A stretch of 64,000 nucleotides of DNA from QHXM01 sp963697975 (GTDB lineage Bacteria; Acidobacteriota; Blastocatellia; Pyrinomonadales; Pyrinomonadaceae), in contig OY969111.1 of NCBI GenBank assembly GCA_963697975.1, positions 2,666,001 through 2,730,000 of the forward strand, written 5' to 3'. The notes beneath the pieces are model-generated. The model saw only the letters and a list, made by a program, of their open reading frames with translations, was not told the DNA's origin and made no database searches. Below, in pieces: positions 50,514 to 60,394 of the stretch. A program made the position numbers and the translations under genes. Every line of letters begins with the position of its first letter. Positions within the stretch are counted from its first letter, which is position 1.

Positions 50514-53500
50514 TTAGAACTCAAACCGGAATGCAAACTGCAAGCGACGCGGTGAGTCTAATCCTTGTGCCTGCTCGGAAAGACCATCGGTGAGCTGGCC
50601 GAAGGAGCCACTGTTAATATCAAGCAACTGCCCAATCAGGTAGTTGTTGTGATTCAGCACGTTGAAGGCTTCAAAGCGGAGTTGAATTCCCATTCTCTCC
50701 GAGATGTTAATCCTCTTGCTGAGTGCCAGATCCATCGAGAACTGTTTGGGGCCGTTAATGAATCCCCTTTCCAGTTGTCCGACCTCTCCAGCCGGAACGT
50801 TGAAGAAGACCTGGTTGGCGAAGGGCGTAACACCCGGACCGTTTGTGGCAAGGCTGGTGGTGCTCACGCTGCCATCAGCATTTCTGGTCTGGGTGATGTT
50901 CAGCACTGACGGGTTGATGTAGAACAGCACATCAGCCAAAGGCCCGTGATACACGAACCTGCCGAACAGGTCCTTGATCTGATCTTTGGTCAGCGATGAG
51001 TTGGCCGTTTGACGGGCGGAACGAGCCGTGCGGTTGAATGTCCCGCGCGGATCAATGATGCTGGTCGGACGACCACTGCCAAAGCGGACAATCGTCGAGA
51101 GCTGGAATCCGCCGATCACCTTGTTAAGGAGACCGCCTTCGTTCAGGAAACGCTTGCCTTTGCCGAACGGCAATTCGTAAATCCCGTTGAAGTTGAAGGT
51201 ATGGGTCTGGTCGAAATCGGAGCGCGAATACTCAAGCTCCGGGCGGAAGTTGTCGAGGAACGTGTCAACCAGCGCCTGAGAAGTACCAATCGCATCGGTC
51301 AGGTTTTTCGCGAAGGTGTAGTTGGCCTGGAAGGCGAACCCTTGCGCGAAGCGACGACGAATCTCAATCTGGAGCGAGTTGTAGTTGTATCTGGCTCCGT
51401 TATAGAGAAGGTCGGCAACGCCGGTGCTGTTGTTCGGAATAATCGGGAACTGCTGCGATCCAACAGGCCGATTGGCATTGAAGTCCTGATTTCCGTTAAG
51501 GAAGTTCAGCGTCAATTGGCCGGGAGTACCAGCCTGCAAGGCGGCATTGAAGGTTGCTAAGGCAAGTCCGCCAGCGGCGGGTGCGACTCGCAACGGTGAT
51601 GTAGCCGCAGTACCGAAAACGGTCAGCGGTTGGCAACCTGCCGACACACAGAAGGCATTACCCGTCAGAGCGAAGTTGGCCTGCGCTCTTCTGAAGTCTG
51701 CCAGAAAACCGTTGTTGACGATGTCAACCTGGTTGAAGTCGGCGGCGCGAATCAGGTTATTGCTATAGCTGCCGACGTAGCGAACTTCGAGTACGCTCTG
51801 GAAGCCGATTTCCCGCTGGATGCCGAAGCTATATTCCTGTGTTCTTCCGCTTTGCAGATCGGGGTCAACCCCGAAGACTGTGCCGAAGTTGCTGAATGCC
51901 GCACCGTTGTTGACGGTAAACGGCCTCGGGAAGGTCGGTACTGTGGGAACAGGAACAGTTGGAATTGTCGCAGGTTGGTCAGCACGCAAATTCAACTGAG
52001 ACGAACCATTGACCACCGCCGCCAGCGCCGTAGACCCTAGTCCCACGTTACCGGCATTAGCGTTACGCGCAGATGTCAAAAACTGATCCGGCACGAAACT
52101 GATTCTGAAACCGCCACGCAGCACGGTTCGTCCGCCACCGGGGAAGATGCTGCCCAGGAAATTGTTTTTGAAATCCGGCGAATAGGCGAAGCTGATGACA
52201 GGCCCGAAGTTGTTCTTGTCATCTTTGTAGAAGCGTCCGTTGCCGCCGGAATTGCCGCCGACCGCTTGGTAGCTGCCGTTGGGGTCGAGAATCGCCTGAA
52301 TGGGATCGGCCCCTTCAGGAATGACCGGCTCCACAGCAATACCGTTCTGCAACTTCAGAGCGGTGTTGATCTCGTAGCGAAGACCGAGGTTGAGCGTGAA
52401 CTGCGGTCTAAGGCGCCACTGGTCGTTGAAGTACAGGGCGTAGTTTTCAAAAGCGTAGAGCTGCTGTAAGGTCTGCGCGGCGAACGGGCCGGACGCGCTT
52501 GAAGGATTAAAAGTTTGCTGACCGCTGCCGATGATGCCGCCGAGGAGCGCATACAGGCTATTAGCCGTAGCTAAGCTGGTCGCACTGATCGGGCCGACGC
52601 CAGCGAAACTGGCTGCCGTCAACTGCGGCGAGTTAGTGCTAACGGCGAGACCGAACTGTGGAGTGATTCCGGCATCGTTGAAAGGCTTGACCCTGAAGAT
52701 CTGCGCCAGTCCACCGAAGCGGAACGAGTGATTCCCCATCGTCAACGTCGCATTGTCCTGAATGTTGTAGTTGTGCTGGACACGTCCCTGATTCAGAAAC
52801 GTCGTGTCAGGTATATTGACCAGCGCGGAGGTCAGGAAGAATGACGGGATCGGGGTGATTCGGTTAAAGGTCGCTTCGGGGAAGCTGAAGCCGCCACGCA
52901 CCTCATTGCTGAGATTGCTGGATAACGTGGAGACCCATGACATCGCCACGAACTTGTTGATTCCCGGCTGCGTGACCGGCGGGACGAAAGTAAAGCTATC
53001 TCTCGTCACATCGGGACGCTGGAGGTCTTCCCTCTTGTAGGTGTACACGGCGTTGACCGTATTACGATCATTGATGTCGAAATCAATTCGCCCGGTGTAG
53101 TAGGTATAGTCGTCGTTGAACCCTTGACTGATTGTGTGGTTTGCCGTGTTAAGCCCGGTTGTCCCGTTAGGAAGGGGCATACCCGCCAGGATACGGCTCT
53201 GAATAACCGGACTGATTCCTGTCGGAGCAGCTGGCCCGCCTGCCGCACCAGCGGCTGGCGTCAGCGTGAAGAGGTTGACAGAGCGTGAGACACCACCCGT
53301 ATCCGTGTATCTGAAAACGCCGGTGCGTGCCAGCGGTCCCAGGACTACGGTGTTGTAGGTGTTAGCCTGACGAAGGTACTGTCTTTCATAGTCGAAGAAG
53401 AAGAAAAGCTTCTTGGCCGTGAAGGGGATCGGGCCGCTGACTTTACCGCCGAACTGATTGCGGTTCAGAAACGAACGAGGGAGTCTCGATGCGTTGTTGG

Positions 53501-54278
53501 GGAAAGTGTTGGCGGCAAATCGCGAGTTGCGATTGTACTCGTAGAGGGCACCGTGATAATCGGTGGTGCCACGCGGGGTAACGAGTTGAACCTGAGCAGC
53601 GCCGTATCCTGATTCTGCGCCCGCGTTCTGCGTCGTAATCGTGAACTCACCGGTGTCATCGCTCGACGCTCTCTCCGGCGAGAAGTCGGTCGCGTTGGCG
53701 CGAATGAAGTTATCGTTAACGTTGATTCCATCGCGCGTCAGGTTGGTGAAGGATGTGCGCTGACCGTTGATGCTGGTCACGGACCCTGGGGTCGCTTTGG
53801 CCGAGCCAGCCTGCAAAGGAATCAGGCTCAAGGGGCTACGACCGTCAAGCGGCAGTTCCTGAATCTGCTTCGGACTGACCGAGGTGCTTAACTCACCGTT
53901 GGATGAGTTAACAACGTCGGCTCCGGCAACGACGGTAACATTTTCACTGACTCCACCAACTTCAAGCGTTGGGTTCAGTGTGTACTCTCGGTTGGTATCG
54001 ATTTTAACGTCGGTGGCCGTGAAGGACTTGAATCCTGTGGCGGTAATCGTAACGGTATACTCGCCGGGTTCAAGCTGGGGAACGCTGAAAGAACCTTCAT
54101 CGCTGGCCGTAATTGTTCTTTCCTTTTTCGTTTGATTATCGGTAACGACGATTGTTGCCCCTGGAATAGATCCATCAGGGCCTGACACTGTGCCGCCGAG
54201 TCGTCCGGCGGAGGATTGTGCAAACGCTGCGACTGCAAAAAAGCAGAGCGTTAGCATTCCTATCAAAACTTTTTTCAT
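50514..54278 (-). CDS. TonB-dependent receptor, Oar-like, with N-terminal carboxypeptidase-regulatory domain
   Basis: 1254 residues, with GAGGAG before the ATG. Signal peptide MKKVLIGMLTLCFFAVAAFAQ. The CarboxypepD_reg-like domain (about 25-115) has GTVSGPDGSIPGATIVV and LEPGEYTVTITATGFKSF. The plug follows: QIQELPLDGRSPLSLIPLQ, SINGQRTSFTNLTRDGIN, EFTITTQNAGAESGYGAA. The C-terminal barrel (about 330-1254) ends RRLQFAFRFEF, with terminal Phe needed for BAM recognition. Such Oar-like receptors are highly expanded in Acidobacteria, probably for uptake of oligosaccharides, peptides or plant polymers. No TonB box or substrate can be named. Confidence 0.92.
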   Translation of the reverse strand: MKKVLIGMLTLCFFAVAAFAQSSAGRLGGTVSGPDGSIPGATIVVTDNQTKKERTITASDEGSFSVPQLEPGEYTVTITATGFKSFTATDVKIDTNREYTLNPTLEVGGVSENVTVVAGADVVNSSNGELSTSVSPKQIQELPLDGRSPLSLIPLQAGSAKATPGSVTSINGQRTSFTNLTRDGINVNDNFIRANATDFSPERASSDDTGEFTITTQNAGAESGYGAAQVQLVTPRGTTDYHGALYEYNRNSRFAANTFPNNASRLPRSFLNRNQFGGKVSGPIPFTAKKLFFFFDYERQYLRQANTYNTVVLGPLARTGVFRYTDTGGVSRSVNLFTLTPAAGAAGGPAAPTGISPVIQSRILAGMPLPNGTTGLNTANHTISQGFNDDYTYYTGRIDFDINDRNTVNAVYTYKREDLQRPDVTRDSFTFVPPVTQPGINKFVAMSWVSTLSSNLSNEVRGGFSFPEATFNRITPIPSFFLTSALVNIPDTTFLNQGRVQHNYNIQDNATLTMGNHSFRFGGLAQIFRVKPFNDAGITPQFGLAVSTNSPQLTAASFAGVGPISATSLATANSLYALLGGIIGSGQQTFNPSSASGPFAAQTLQQLYAFENYALYFNDQWRLRPQFTLNLGLRYEINTALKLQNGIAVEPVIPEGADPIQAILDPNGSYQAVGGNSGGNGRFYKDDKNNFGPVISFAYSPDFKNNFLGSIFPGGGRTVLRGGFRISFVPDQFLTSARNANAGNVGLGSTALAAVVNGSSQLNLRADQPATIPTVPVPTVPTFPRPFTVNNGAAFSNFGTVFGVDPDLQSGRTQEYSFGIQREIGFQSVLEVRYVGSYSNNLIRAADFNQVDIVNNGFLADFRRAQANFALTGNAFCVSAGCQPLTVFGTAATSPLRVAPAAGGLALATFNAALQAGTPGQLTLNFLNGNQDFNANRPVGSQQFPIIPNNSTGVADLLYNGARYNYNSLQIEIRRRFAQGFAFQANYTFAKNLTDAIGTSQALVDTFLDNFRPELEYSRSDFDQTHTFNFNGIYELPFGKGKRFLNEGGLLNKVIGGFQLSTIVRFGSGRPTSIIDPRGTFNRTARSARQTANSSLTKDQIKDLFGRFVYHGPLADVLFYINPSVLNITQTRNADGSVSTTSLATNGPGVTPFANQVFFNVPAGEVGQLERGFINGPKQFSMDLALSKRINISERMGIQLRFEAFNVLNHNNYLIGQLLDINSGSFGQLTDGLSEQAQGLDSPRRLQFAFRFEF

Positions 54279-54756
54279 AGTGGCTCCTCAGAAAAGTGAT
54301 TTATCGCTGTGGCCTTCTGCTAATAGGTCTCTAAATCTGAGCTAGTCCTTTGGCAGAAGTCCCTGTTAAGTCTTAGGCGGGTGATCTTCAAAAGGCCGTA
54401 GTGCATTGGCTTATCACGGAATTGCAATAATTGTGCCGCCGTAGGGGCCATCCACAAACCGTGTTATCCGTAAACTTAGCAAAATAGCGGGGAAAACCCT
54501 TAGCCCGATTGTCCTATGATTTCGGATAATTCTACGAATCTTTGAATTTGCAATTAGTCTGTTTGAAGCCGGAACACCCGACAGGCAGGGGGTTGAACAG
54601 CCCGAAGCAGGCTTTTGTTAGGAAATTCTGAGCTTGAGCTTGATGGGGTGAAGGCGGCTCTAAAATAGATTGGAAACACCAGGGGAGGAACTGGCGTAAA
54701 TCTTGAATTTTAGCTTGAAGGCTTGAGGCTTCGGGTAGGAAAATCCTACATCCTTA
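54279..54756. other. 478-bp upstream region of the first TonB receptor
   Basis: It is AT-rich near the gene and contains a small hairpin gtagga/tcctac (54735-54749) just after the stop of the upstream secreted gene, perhaps its weak terminator. No operator, riboswitch or convincing promoter was recognised. Confidence 0.45.
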
Positions 54757-55557
54757 CTACTTACTGCCGGGTGTTCGCGTCAGCGTCGCGTCTACGCCTC
54801 TGACCTTAAATTTGAGAGTGTCGCTCTGGGCGGTTACTTCGATGTCATTGGACTCGACCCACGCATCGTCAGGCTTTTGATCGAAGACCTGTCGAAAAGA
54901 GAGCACGCCCTTTTTAGGATCGAAGCTTGCCTCTTCCGCGTGGAAACTGCCGACAACCTCTTTCCCCTTGACGAACCTGCCGGAGATTTGCCATTGCCCG
55001 TTGATTGATTTGACGGACCAGTATTCCTTAAACCCGATTGCTTCGGATTCGTCTTGCCATTCCCCGACTAACTCGATTCCTGTGCTGGCGGTGGTGGTAG
55101 TATCTGATTCGGCGCTCGACTTTGAGGCGACATCCGGGCATTGCCTGTCGCATCCGGCGGAGACGGGAAAAACTTTTGAGCCGACGGAGAACTCACCGGA
55201 GAGAAATGGTTGCTGCTCGTGATCGCCCGGATTGAATTCGAGATCAAAAACTATCGTGTCGCCTTCATAGCTTCCGGTCAGATGCAGGCGCGGCTCATGT
55301 GCGCTCTCTGCGTATTCGCCGCGAAGCTCCAGCGGATCGTTTCCCCAGCCTTTGAGAATTGCCCTCACACCGTTCGTTTCCGGCTTCACCTGTGTGAAGG
55401 TCAGGACAAAAGATGTTTCCTCCTCTTCCCACTTCCAAACACTGTCTGTTAGATCGGGAGTCGTAGCCGAGGCAAACGCTTGCGACGCGCTGAAGAAAAG
55501 TAGTAATCCGACACAGAGGACGACTGCTCTGCCGATGCTTTGTCTAAACTTAATCAT
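54757..55557 (-). CDS. Secreted protein of unknown family between two TonB receptors
   Basis: 266 residues with signal peptide (AVVLCVGLLLFFSASQAFAS). Two similar beta-rich halves: LTDSVWKWEEEETSFVLTF.. and VGEWQDESEAIGFKEYWSV.., each followed by strands and a second-half GRFVKGKEVVGSF, so it may be a duplicated lipocalin-like or avidin-like fold. Two Cys lie in VSAGCDRQCPDV. No family recognised. Its placement between two co-directional receptors suggests a joint role in uptake, but each gene has its own terminator or leader. Confidence 0.7.
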   Translation of the reverse strand: MIKFRQSIGRAVVLCVGLLLFFSASQAFASATTPDLTDSVWKWEEEETSFVLTFTQVKPETNGVRAILKGWGNDPLELRGEYAESAHEPRLHLTGSYEGDTIVFDLEFNPGDHEQQPFLSGEFSVGSKVFPVSAGCDRQCPDVASKSSAESDTTTTASTGIELVGEWQDESEAIGFKEYWSVKSINGQWQISGRFVKGKEVVGSFHAEEASFDPKKGVLSFRQVFDQKPDDAWVESNDIEVTAQSDTLKFKVRGVDATLTRTPGSK

Positions 55558-55722
55558 TATCTTTCAATTGTACGGAATGAAATTCGGCGAGGGAGCAATG
55601 TCTGTGTCTCGCCATTAGGACTTCAGATCGTATCCCCGGATAGGACTAGCGCAGTTTAATGATTTTGCGCTGGCTGTCAAGTCAATTTGCCACCTCTGGC
55701 TCGGTGGGCCAAAAAGAGAGAT

Positions 55723-55757
55723 AAAAATTGGGCGTTACCTCCGAAGAGACAACGCCC
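55723..55757 (-). terminator. Intrinsic terminator of the second TonB receptor gene
   Basis: On the minus strand gggcgttgtctc/gaggtaacgccc with a TTCG loop is followed by AATTTTT. The stem is nearly the same as that at 50449-50482. It lies 32 nt after the receptor stop. Confidence 0.85.
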
Positions 55758-55788
55758 AGAAAGCTCCAGCCAGGTTTAATCAGCCGCT

Positions 55789-58700
55789 CTAGAAATCGAA
55801 GCGACCGACAAATTGAATGATGCGTGGATCAAACGCAGTGGTAGATTGCCCAAAGTTGCTGCTGTTGATGGTGAATACCGGCTGGCCGAGATTCACGCGG
55901 TTGAAGATATTGAAGAAGTCCGCGCGAATCGTGAACTTATAACGCTCAGCAATCGGAATCCGCTTAATCAGAGAGAAGTCCGCCTTGCTGAAGGCCGGGC
56001 CGACGAAAGCGCTGCGTGGCACAGTGCCCTGACGCCCAATTAGCTGATTGGTGCAGGTGCTCCCCGAAGCATTGACCGTTCCCGAACATGGATTCCGGAA
56101 GAGGTCTCTGGTCGGGCCGGTCTGCGTACGCGGGTCGAGTCCAGCCGTCGCCGCCAGGCGAGTGTAAGTGCCCACCGGAGCACCTGGATTGGCGAAATCG
56201 GCACGCTGTCCAAGCCCCGTACCAGCACTGTCAGTACCACCGAAGATGCTGTACGGATTGCCGGACTGCACCTGATAGATGCCGGACATTGACCAGTCGC
56301 CAAGTACGGCGTTGAGCGCCTTGTTCCCAAACTTGAACGGCAGTTCATAAATGAAGTTGAGGACAAAGCGATGACGCGTGTCAAAGCCAGAGTTGCCTCT
56401 CTCAGGTCTGGAGAAACCGCCCGCGAATCCCGACGAATCGCGCGGGAAGCTGCGCTCACCAGTTTGCGCGACCAGCGGGTCGGTGGAATCGTCAATCGAG
56501 TGACTCCACGTATAAGCACCCTGAATCTGACCCAGACCGAAGCGATTGTTGCTCAGGGTCTTCGTCATTCTTAATTGCATCGCGTGGTAGGTTGAGTTAC
56601 CCACTGAGAGATTGAGTCCAACTTGGAAGAAGTCCTGATTGAGCGTTCCGTTCAGGTAGTTGGTAAACGTGCTCGTCGGGCTAATCGTCGTGTTCGTGTG
56701 AAGAATGGCGTTGACGCGCGGCACGCTCGTTAGCTGTCCGTCAATGACGCGCAGCAGATTGGTTCCCTTGTTGCCGACGTAATCGGCCTCAAGCAGAAAC
56801 GCATTGCCCAACTCGCGCTGGAAGCCGAAGTTCCAAGCCTGCGTGTTCGGAGTCGCGAACTTGGACTGGAACTGGTTGTTGCCCGGTAGCGCGAAGATGG
56901 TGGGGAAAATACCCGCATCTGGCGTTACGGTAGGGCTGGCAGTCAAGGTTCCCGGACGTGGGACGTTGCCGATAAAGATATCGTCTAAGAAGACGGCATC
57001 TTGAATCGGGAAGTTGGCGAAATCCTGCTGGAACGGCGGGTTGCCACGCGCGTTGCTGAACAGGTTTCCGAAAACGCGGTCATAGAAAACTCCGTAGCCG
57101 CCGCGAATTGACATCTTTCCGGGACCACCCGTTATCTTCGAGATGAAACCACTATCGAAGGCCGGGCTGTAGTTGAAGCCGAAGCGCGGGCCAAAGTTGT
57201 TGTAGTCGCTCTCGTAGAGACCCTGATTCGAATTGCCGGAATTCTGGCCGACGAGTTGGAAGGTGAAGCCGCCCACCGGGCGGAATCCGCTCGGGTCCTG
57301 ATTAACCAGCGTCGAGAGTTGGCCGTTGACTTCATACGGCACAGCGTTAACTTCGTAACGCAGACCGTAATTGAGCGTCAGGTTGGGCTTGATTCTCCAT
57401 GTATCCTGATAGAAGAGGTTAAGCTCGCGTGTGCGGAAGCCACGATAGTCCTGATCCGTGCGGTTGCCGTTCTTATCGAAGAACTGCGACTGCAATTGCT
57501 GCGAGACCAAGCCGTAGAGGAAGGACGAGAAGTTTTGAATCGTTCCTAAGTTGCCAGCCAACGAAAGGAAATCCGTGCCCGCGTTGTTTTGCAGGACCGG
57601 GAAACCGAAATCGGTCGGCACGTTGAAGTTGATCGTCTCCGAGCGGCCAAAGTTATTAGCGCCGTTCGAGTAGATGAAGCGAGCCTCGAAGCCGCCCTTG
57701 AAAGTGTGGTTACCACGAACGTAGGTCAACTGGTCGCTGATGGATGTAGTGCCGGAGAAACGGAACTGCGTATCGAAGAAGCCCGTGGCACCGGAAGGGC
57801 CAGTGATGGCAAGATTGACCAGCCCACCATTGGTTCCACCAATCGGGCCGGTCGGATCAGCACCCGAAGCATTCAAGAAGTTGGCGACCGAAGTGCCGAG
57901 GCTCGTGCCGATTCCCAGATCGCCGGGGCCGCCGAAGGTTGCTTCCGCGCGGTTATAGCCGATCTGTGCCACGTTAACCATATTGGAGTTGACATTCGAT
58001 GTCAGGCTCAGCGTTGCGTGGTAGCCTTTCTGCGGAGTGACAAGTTGATCGTTCGTTCCGGGGAAAGTGTTAGCGCCGAAGATGAAATCGCCTTGGTTGG
58101 CATTGAGACTTCCCGTCAGCGTGTGCTTCTGGGAGAGATTCCAGTCAACGCGCGCGTTGTACTGATCCTGCGTATCCCGGAAGGTATCCGAGAAGCGGAA
58201 CTCCTCGAAGACACCCGGCAACGCTCCTATGCCCGGTCTATTCGGGAGCGGGAAGACGGCGTTCAGCAATGCCGTGGATGCCGGATTGACCGGCAGACCG
58301 AAGGCGTTGTTAATGCCAGCGGTGCGGGCGTCAATGGTGGTCGGCACTCCGTTGTTGTTGAAGGTGAAGATACCTAAGCGGGCGTTGGCAGTCGGCACAG
58401 TGCGAATCTGCTCAGTGCCACGCGTGAAGCGGTCACCTTCATAGTTGAAAAAGAAGAAGGCTTTTTCTTTGATGATCGGGCCGCCGAGAGAAGCTCCGTA
58501 TTGCTTGCGCTGGAGCGGATTCGCCTCACCCGTAATGTCGAAGAAGTTACGCGCCGAGAAAGCGTCGGAGCGATAGTAGATGTACGCGCCGCCGTGAAAC
58601 TCGTTGGTCCCGTTTTTGGTCGCCGTCGTGATGATGGCGCCCGAGTTACGACCGAACTCGGCGTTGAAGTTGCCGGTGATCACGCGAAATTCCTGGGTCG

Positions 58701-59346
58701 CATCAATGTTCGGGGTCGCCAGACCGCCGGGGATGCCGGGAACGTCGGTGTCGTTGTTATCTGTGCCATCAACTAAAAAGTTATTGTTGCGCTCGCGCTG
58801 GCCGTTGACGGAGAAACCGCCGAGGCCGCTCTGCGTTTGCACCGTGCCGGGAGCGAGCAGAACGAGGGCGTTCGGATCGCGGTTCAGCAAGGGCAGGTCG
58901 ATAATTTTTTTGTTATCCAGCAGCGTCGAAAGCTGCTGGTCAGTGGTGTTGATCTGTGTCTGCGCGTCGCCGGTCGAGATCACGACGGACTCAGACGCGC
59001 CCTGTGGATTCAATACCAAATCCTGTGTGGTGTTGAACGACACGGAGACCTTCACGCCCTGAACCGTGCTGGCGGCAAACCCGGTCCCGTTCGCCGTCAC
59101 GTTATACACACCGACGGATAGATTGGGAACAGTATAGATACCGCTATCGTTTGTCGTAGCGCTACGCTTCTCGCCTGTTGCTTGATTCGTAACTTCAACG
59201 GTCGCGCCTGCCACAACAGCGCCTGCCTGGTCAGTTACGGTTCCGCTAATGGTACCGTCTGAAGCCTGACCGAAGTTCAGGTTTACAGCTCCCATTAAGG
59301 CAAATAGGAGAACTACGCCGGTAACTCTCATCATCTGTTTGAACAT
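55789..59346 (-). CDS. TonB-dependent receptor, Oar-like, with N-terminal carboxypeptidase-regulatory domain
   Basis: 1185 residues. ATG 59346 is selected: AGGAG is six nt before it and it starts a signal peptide MFKQMMRVTGVVLLFALMG; the open frame to 59448 lacks these. CarboxypepD_reg domain (about 32-115): GTVTDQAGAVVAGATVEV and LSVGVYNVTANGTGF. Plug: IIDLPLLNRDPNALVLLAPG, SVNGQRERNNNFLVDGTDNN. The barrel ends at IIQFVGRFDF, again a terminal Phe. Same architecture as 50514-54278 but clearly diverged. Probably an uptake receptor energised by TonB; substrate unknown. The 372-bp gap upstream (59347-59718) shows no other feature. Confidence 0.93.
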   Translation of the reverse strand: MFKQMMRVTGVVLLFALMGAVNLNFGQASDGTISGTVTDQAGAVVAGATVEVTNQATGEKRSATTNDSGIYTVPNLSVGVYNVTANGTGFAASTVQGVKVSVSFNTTQDLVLNPQGASESVVISTGDAQTQINTTDQQLSTLLDNKKIIDLPLLNRDPNALVLLAPGTVQTQSGLGGFSVNGQRERNNNFLVDGTDNNDTDVPGIPGGLATPNIDATQEFRVITGNFNAEFGRNSGAIITTATKNGTNEFHGGAYIYYRSDAFSARNFFDITGEANPLQRKQYGASLGGPIIKEKAFFFFNYEGDRFTRGTEQIRTVPTANARLGIFTFNNNGVPTTIDARTAGINNAFGLPVNPASTALLNAVFPLPNRPGIGALPGVFEEFRFSDTFRDTQDQYNARVDWNLSQKHTLTGSLNANQGDFIFGANTFPGTNDQLVTPQKGYHATLSLTSNVNSNMVNVAQIGYNRAEATFGGPGDLGIGTSLGTSVANFLNASGADPTGPIGGTNGGLVNLAITGPSGATGFFDTQFRFSGTTSISDQLTYVRGNHTFKGGFEARFIYSNGANNFGRSETINFNVPTDFGFPVLQNNAGTDFLSLAGNLGTIQNFSSFLYGLVSQQLQSQFFDKNGNRTDQDYRGFRTRELNLFYQDTWRIKPNLTLNYGLRYEVNAVPYEVNGQLSTLVNQDPSGFRPVGGFTFQLVGQNSGNSNQGLYESDYNNFGPRFGFNYSPAFDSGFISKITGGPGKMSIRGGYGVFYDRVFGNLFSNARGNPPFQQDFANFPIQDAVFLDDIFIGNVPRPGTLTASPTVTPDAGIFPTIFALPGNNQFQSKFATPNTQAWNFGFQRELGNAFLLEADYVGNKGTNLLRVIDGQLTSVPRVNAILHTNTTISPTSTFTNYLNGTLNQDFFQVGLNLSVGNSTYHAMQLRMTKTLSNNRFGLGQIQGAYTWSHSIDDSTDPLVAQTGERSFPRDSSGFAGGFSRPERGNSGFDTRHRFVLNFIYELPFKFGNKALNAVLGDWSMSGIYQVQSGNPYSIFGGTDSAGTGLGQRADFANPGAPVGTYTRLAATAGLDPRTQTGPTRDLFRNPCSGTVNASGSTCTNQLIGRQGTVPRSAFVGPAFSKADFSLIKRIPIAERYKFTIRADFFNIFNRVNLGQPVFTINSSNFGQSTTAFDPRIIQFVGRFDF

Positions 59347-59718
59347 ATTATTCTCCTTCTGGCATTCCCTAGATTGAACGACAAACCACAGCGCCAGAGA
59401 TTTGTGATTGCTGTGATTTGAAGATTGTGAGGTGTGCATTTTCTGCAAAATTAGTTCGCGTCCGCAGGACGAGTTCTATTGAAAAAGACATACCTGGTAT
59501 CACCTTGCAAGCACCAGCCAGCAAAAGCCATTCCAGAGTCGGTAAAGCCCCTGACCCTAACTTTTTATTAGACTTAGCTGCCCGAATACCGTTTGAAATC
59601 CGAAAATTCAAATCACTCGTCCAATTTTATGGAGTTGCGTGCGAACTTTTGCCCCCTTCAAAGGCATCGTCGGGAGGCCCAAATGCGCTTGGAGAAACGG
59701 TACTTTGTGGAATGATGG

Positions 59719-60291
59719 CTATTTGTCGGAGGTTTTCTTCACGACCTCGAACTCAAAGTGCAGTTCCTTGCCGCGAAAAATATAGGAGAGATAAAACTCC
59801 CAGAACTTGCGCGTGAATCTAAAGGAGGGCGAGCGCTGATCCAGATTGGTGATGAACTCGAATCCTATGGCCCGCCACAAATTCGCCAGTGAGACGTAGA
59901 TGCGAATCGGTTTCAACTCGACATCCGTGTAGAAGGGAAAGAGCCTGCGATCCTGCATGAAGCAGTTGAACGTGTAGCTGTTGAAGTGATTGCGGTGGGT
60001 CGGGTCGGTCGCCCAATCGGGATTGGTGTAGTGAGGCGTCACGATTTTGATTCGCCCGCCGGGTTTAGTGATGCGATGCAACTCGGAAACGAAGGCCATC
60101 ACATCCGGCACATGCTCGATGACATGACGGCTGATGACTTCATCGAATTCGTTATCAGCGAAAGGATACGGCACGACGCCGAGGTCATGAATTACATCGG
60201 CGTCCGTGCGGGGGTTATAGTCTATGCCGATAGCGCCCGGATACTTGTTGCTCCCGCAGCCGACATCAAGGATTTTCTTGCCTACAGACAT
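59719..60291 (-). CDS. Class I SAM-dependent methyltransferase
   Basis: 190 residues. Motif I ILDVGCGSNKYPGAIGID binds the S-adenosylmethionine, DVIHDLGVVPYPFADNEFDEVI is motif II to III, and LHRITKPGGRIKIVTPH is post-motif. This is the Methyltransf_11 pattern, and the ending FRFTRKFWEFYLSYIFRGKE resembles cell-envelope-linked small methyltransferases. The substrate is unknown. It is separated from the DUF512 gene by a heptamer repeat and has no visible Shine-Dalgarno. Confidence 0.85.
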   Translation of the reverse strand: MSVGKKILDVGCGSNKYPGAIGIDYNPRTDADVIHDLGVVPYPFADNEFDEVISRHVIEHVPDVMAFVSELHRITKPGGRIKIVTPHYTNPDWATDPTHRNHFNSYTFNCFMQDRRLFPFYTDVELKPIRIYVSLANLWRAIGFEFITNLDQRSPSFRFTRKFWEFYLSYIFRGKELHFEFEVVKKTSDK

Positions 60292-60300
60292 AAAATAAAA

Positions 60301-60394
60301 GCGGTCGGTGGTCAGTGGTCAGTAAAAACGGACGATGAGTGACATCGCGCTTTTGCATTTAACTGACCACCGACCACTGACCACTGACCACTGC
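60301..60394. repeat. Heptamer-array inverted repeat (GTCAGTG type) encoding a protein tail
   Basis: The left arm gcggtcggtggtcagtggtcagt (60301-60323) pairs with the right arm (60362-60394) made of tandem actgacc/accgacc words. It lies between the methyltransferase start and the DUF512 stop; the right arm encodes the end of the DUF512 protein. Same family as 7981-8059. Confidence 0.9.
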
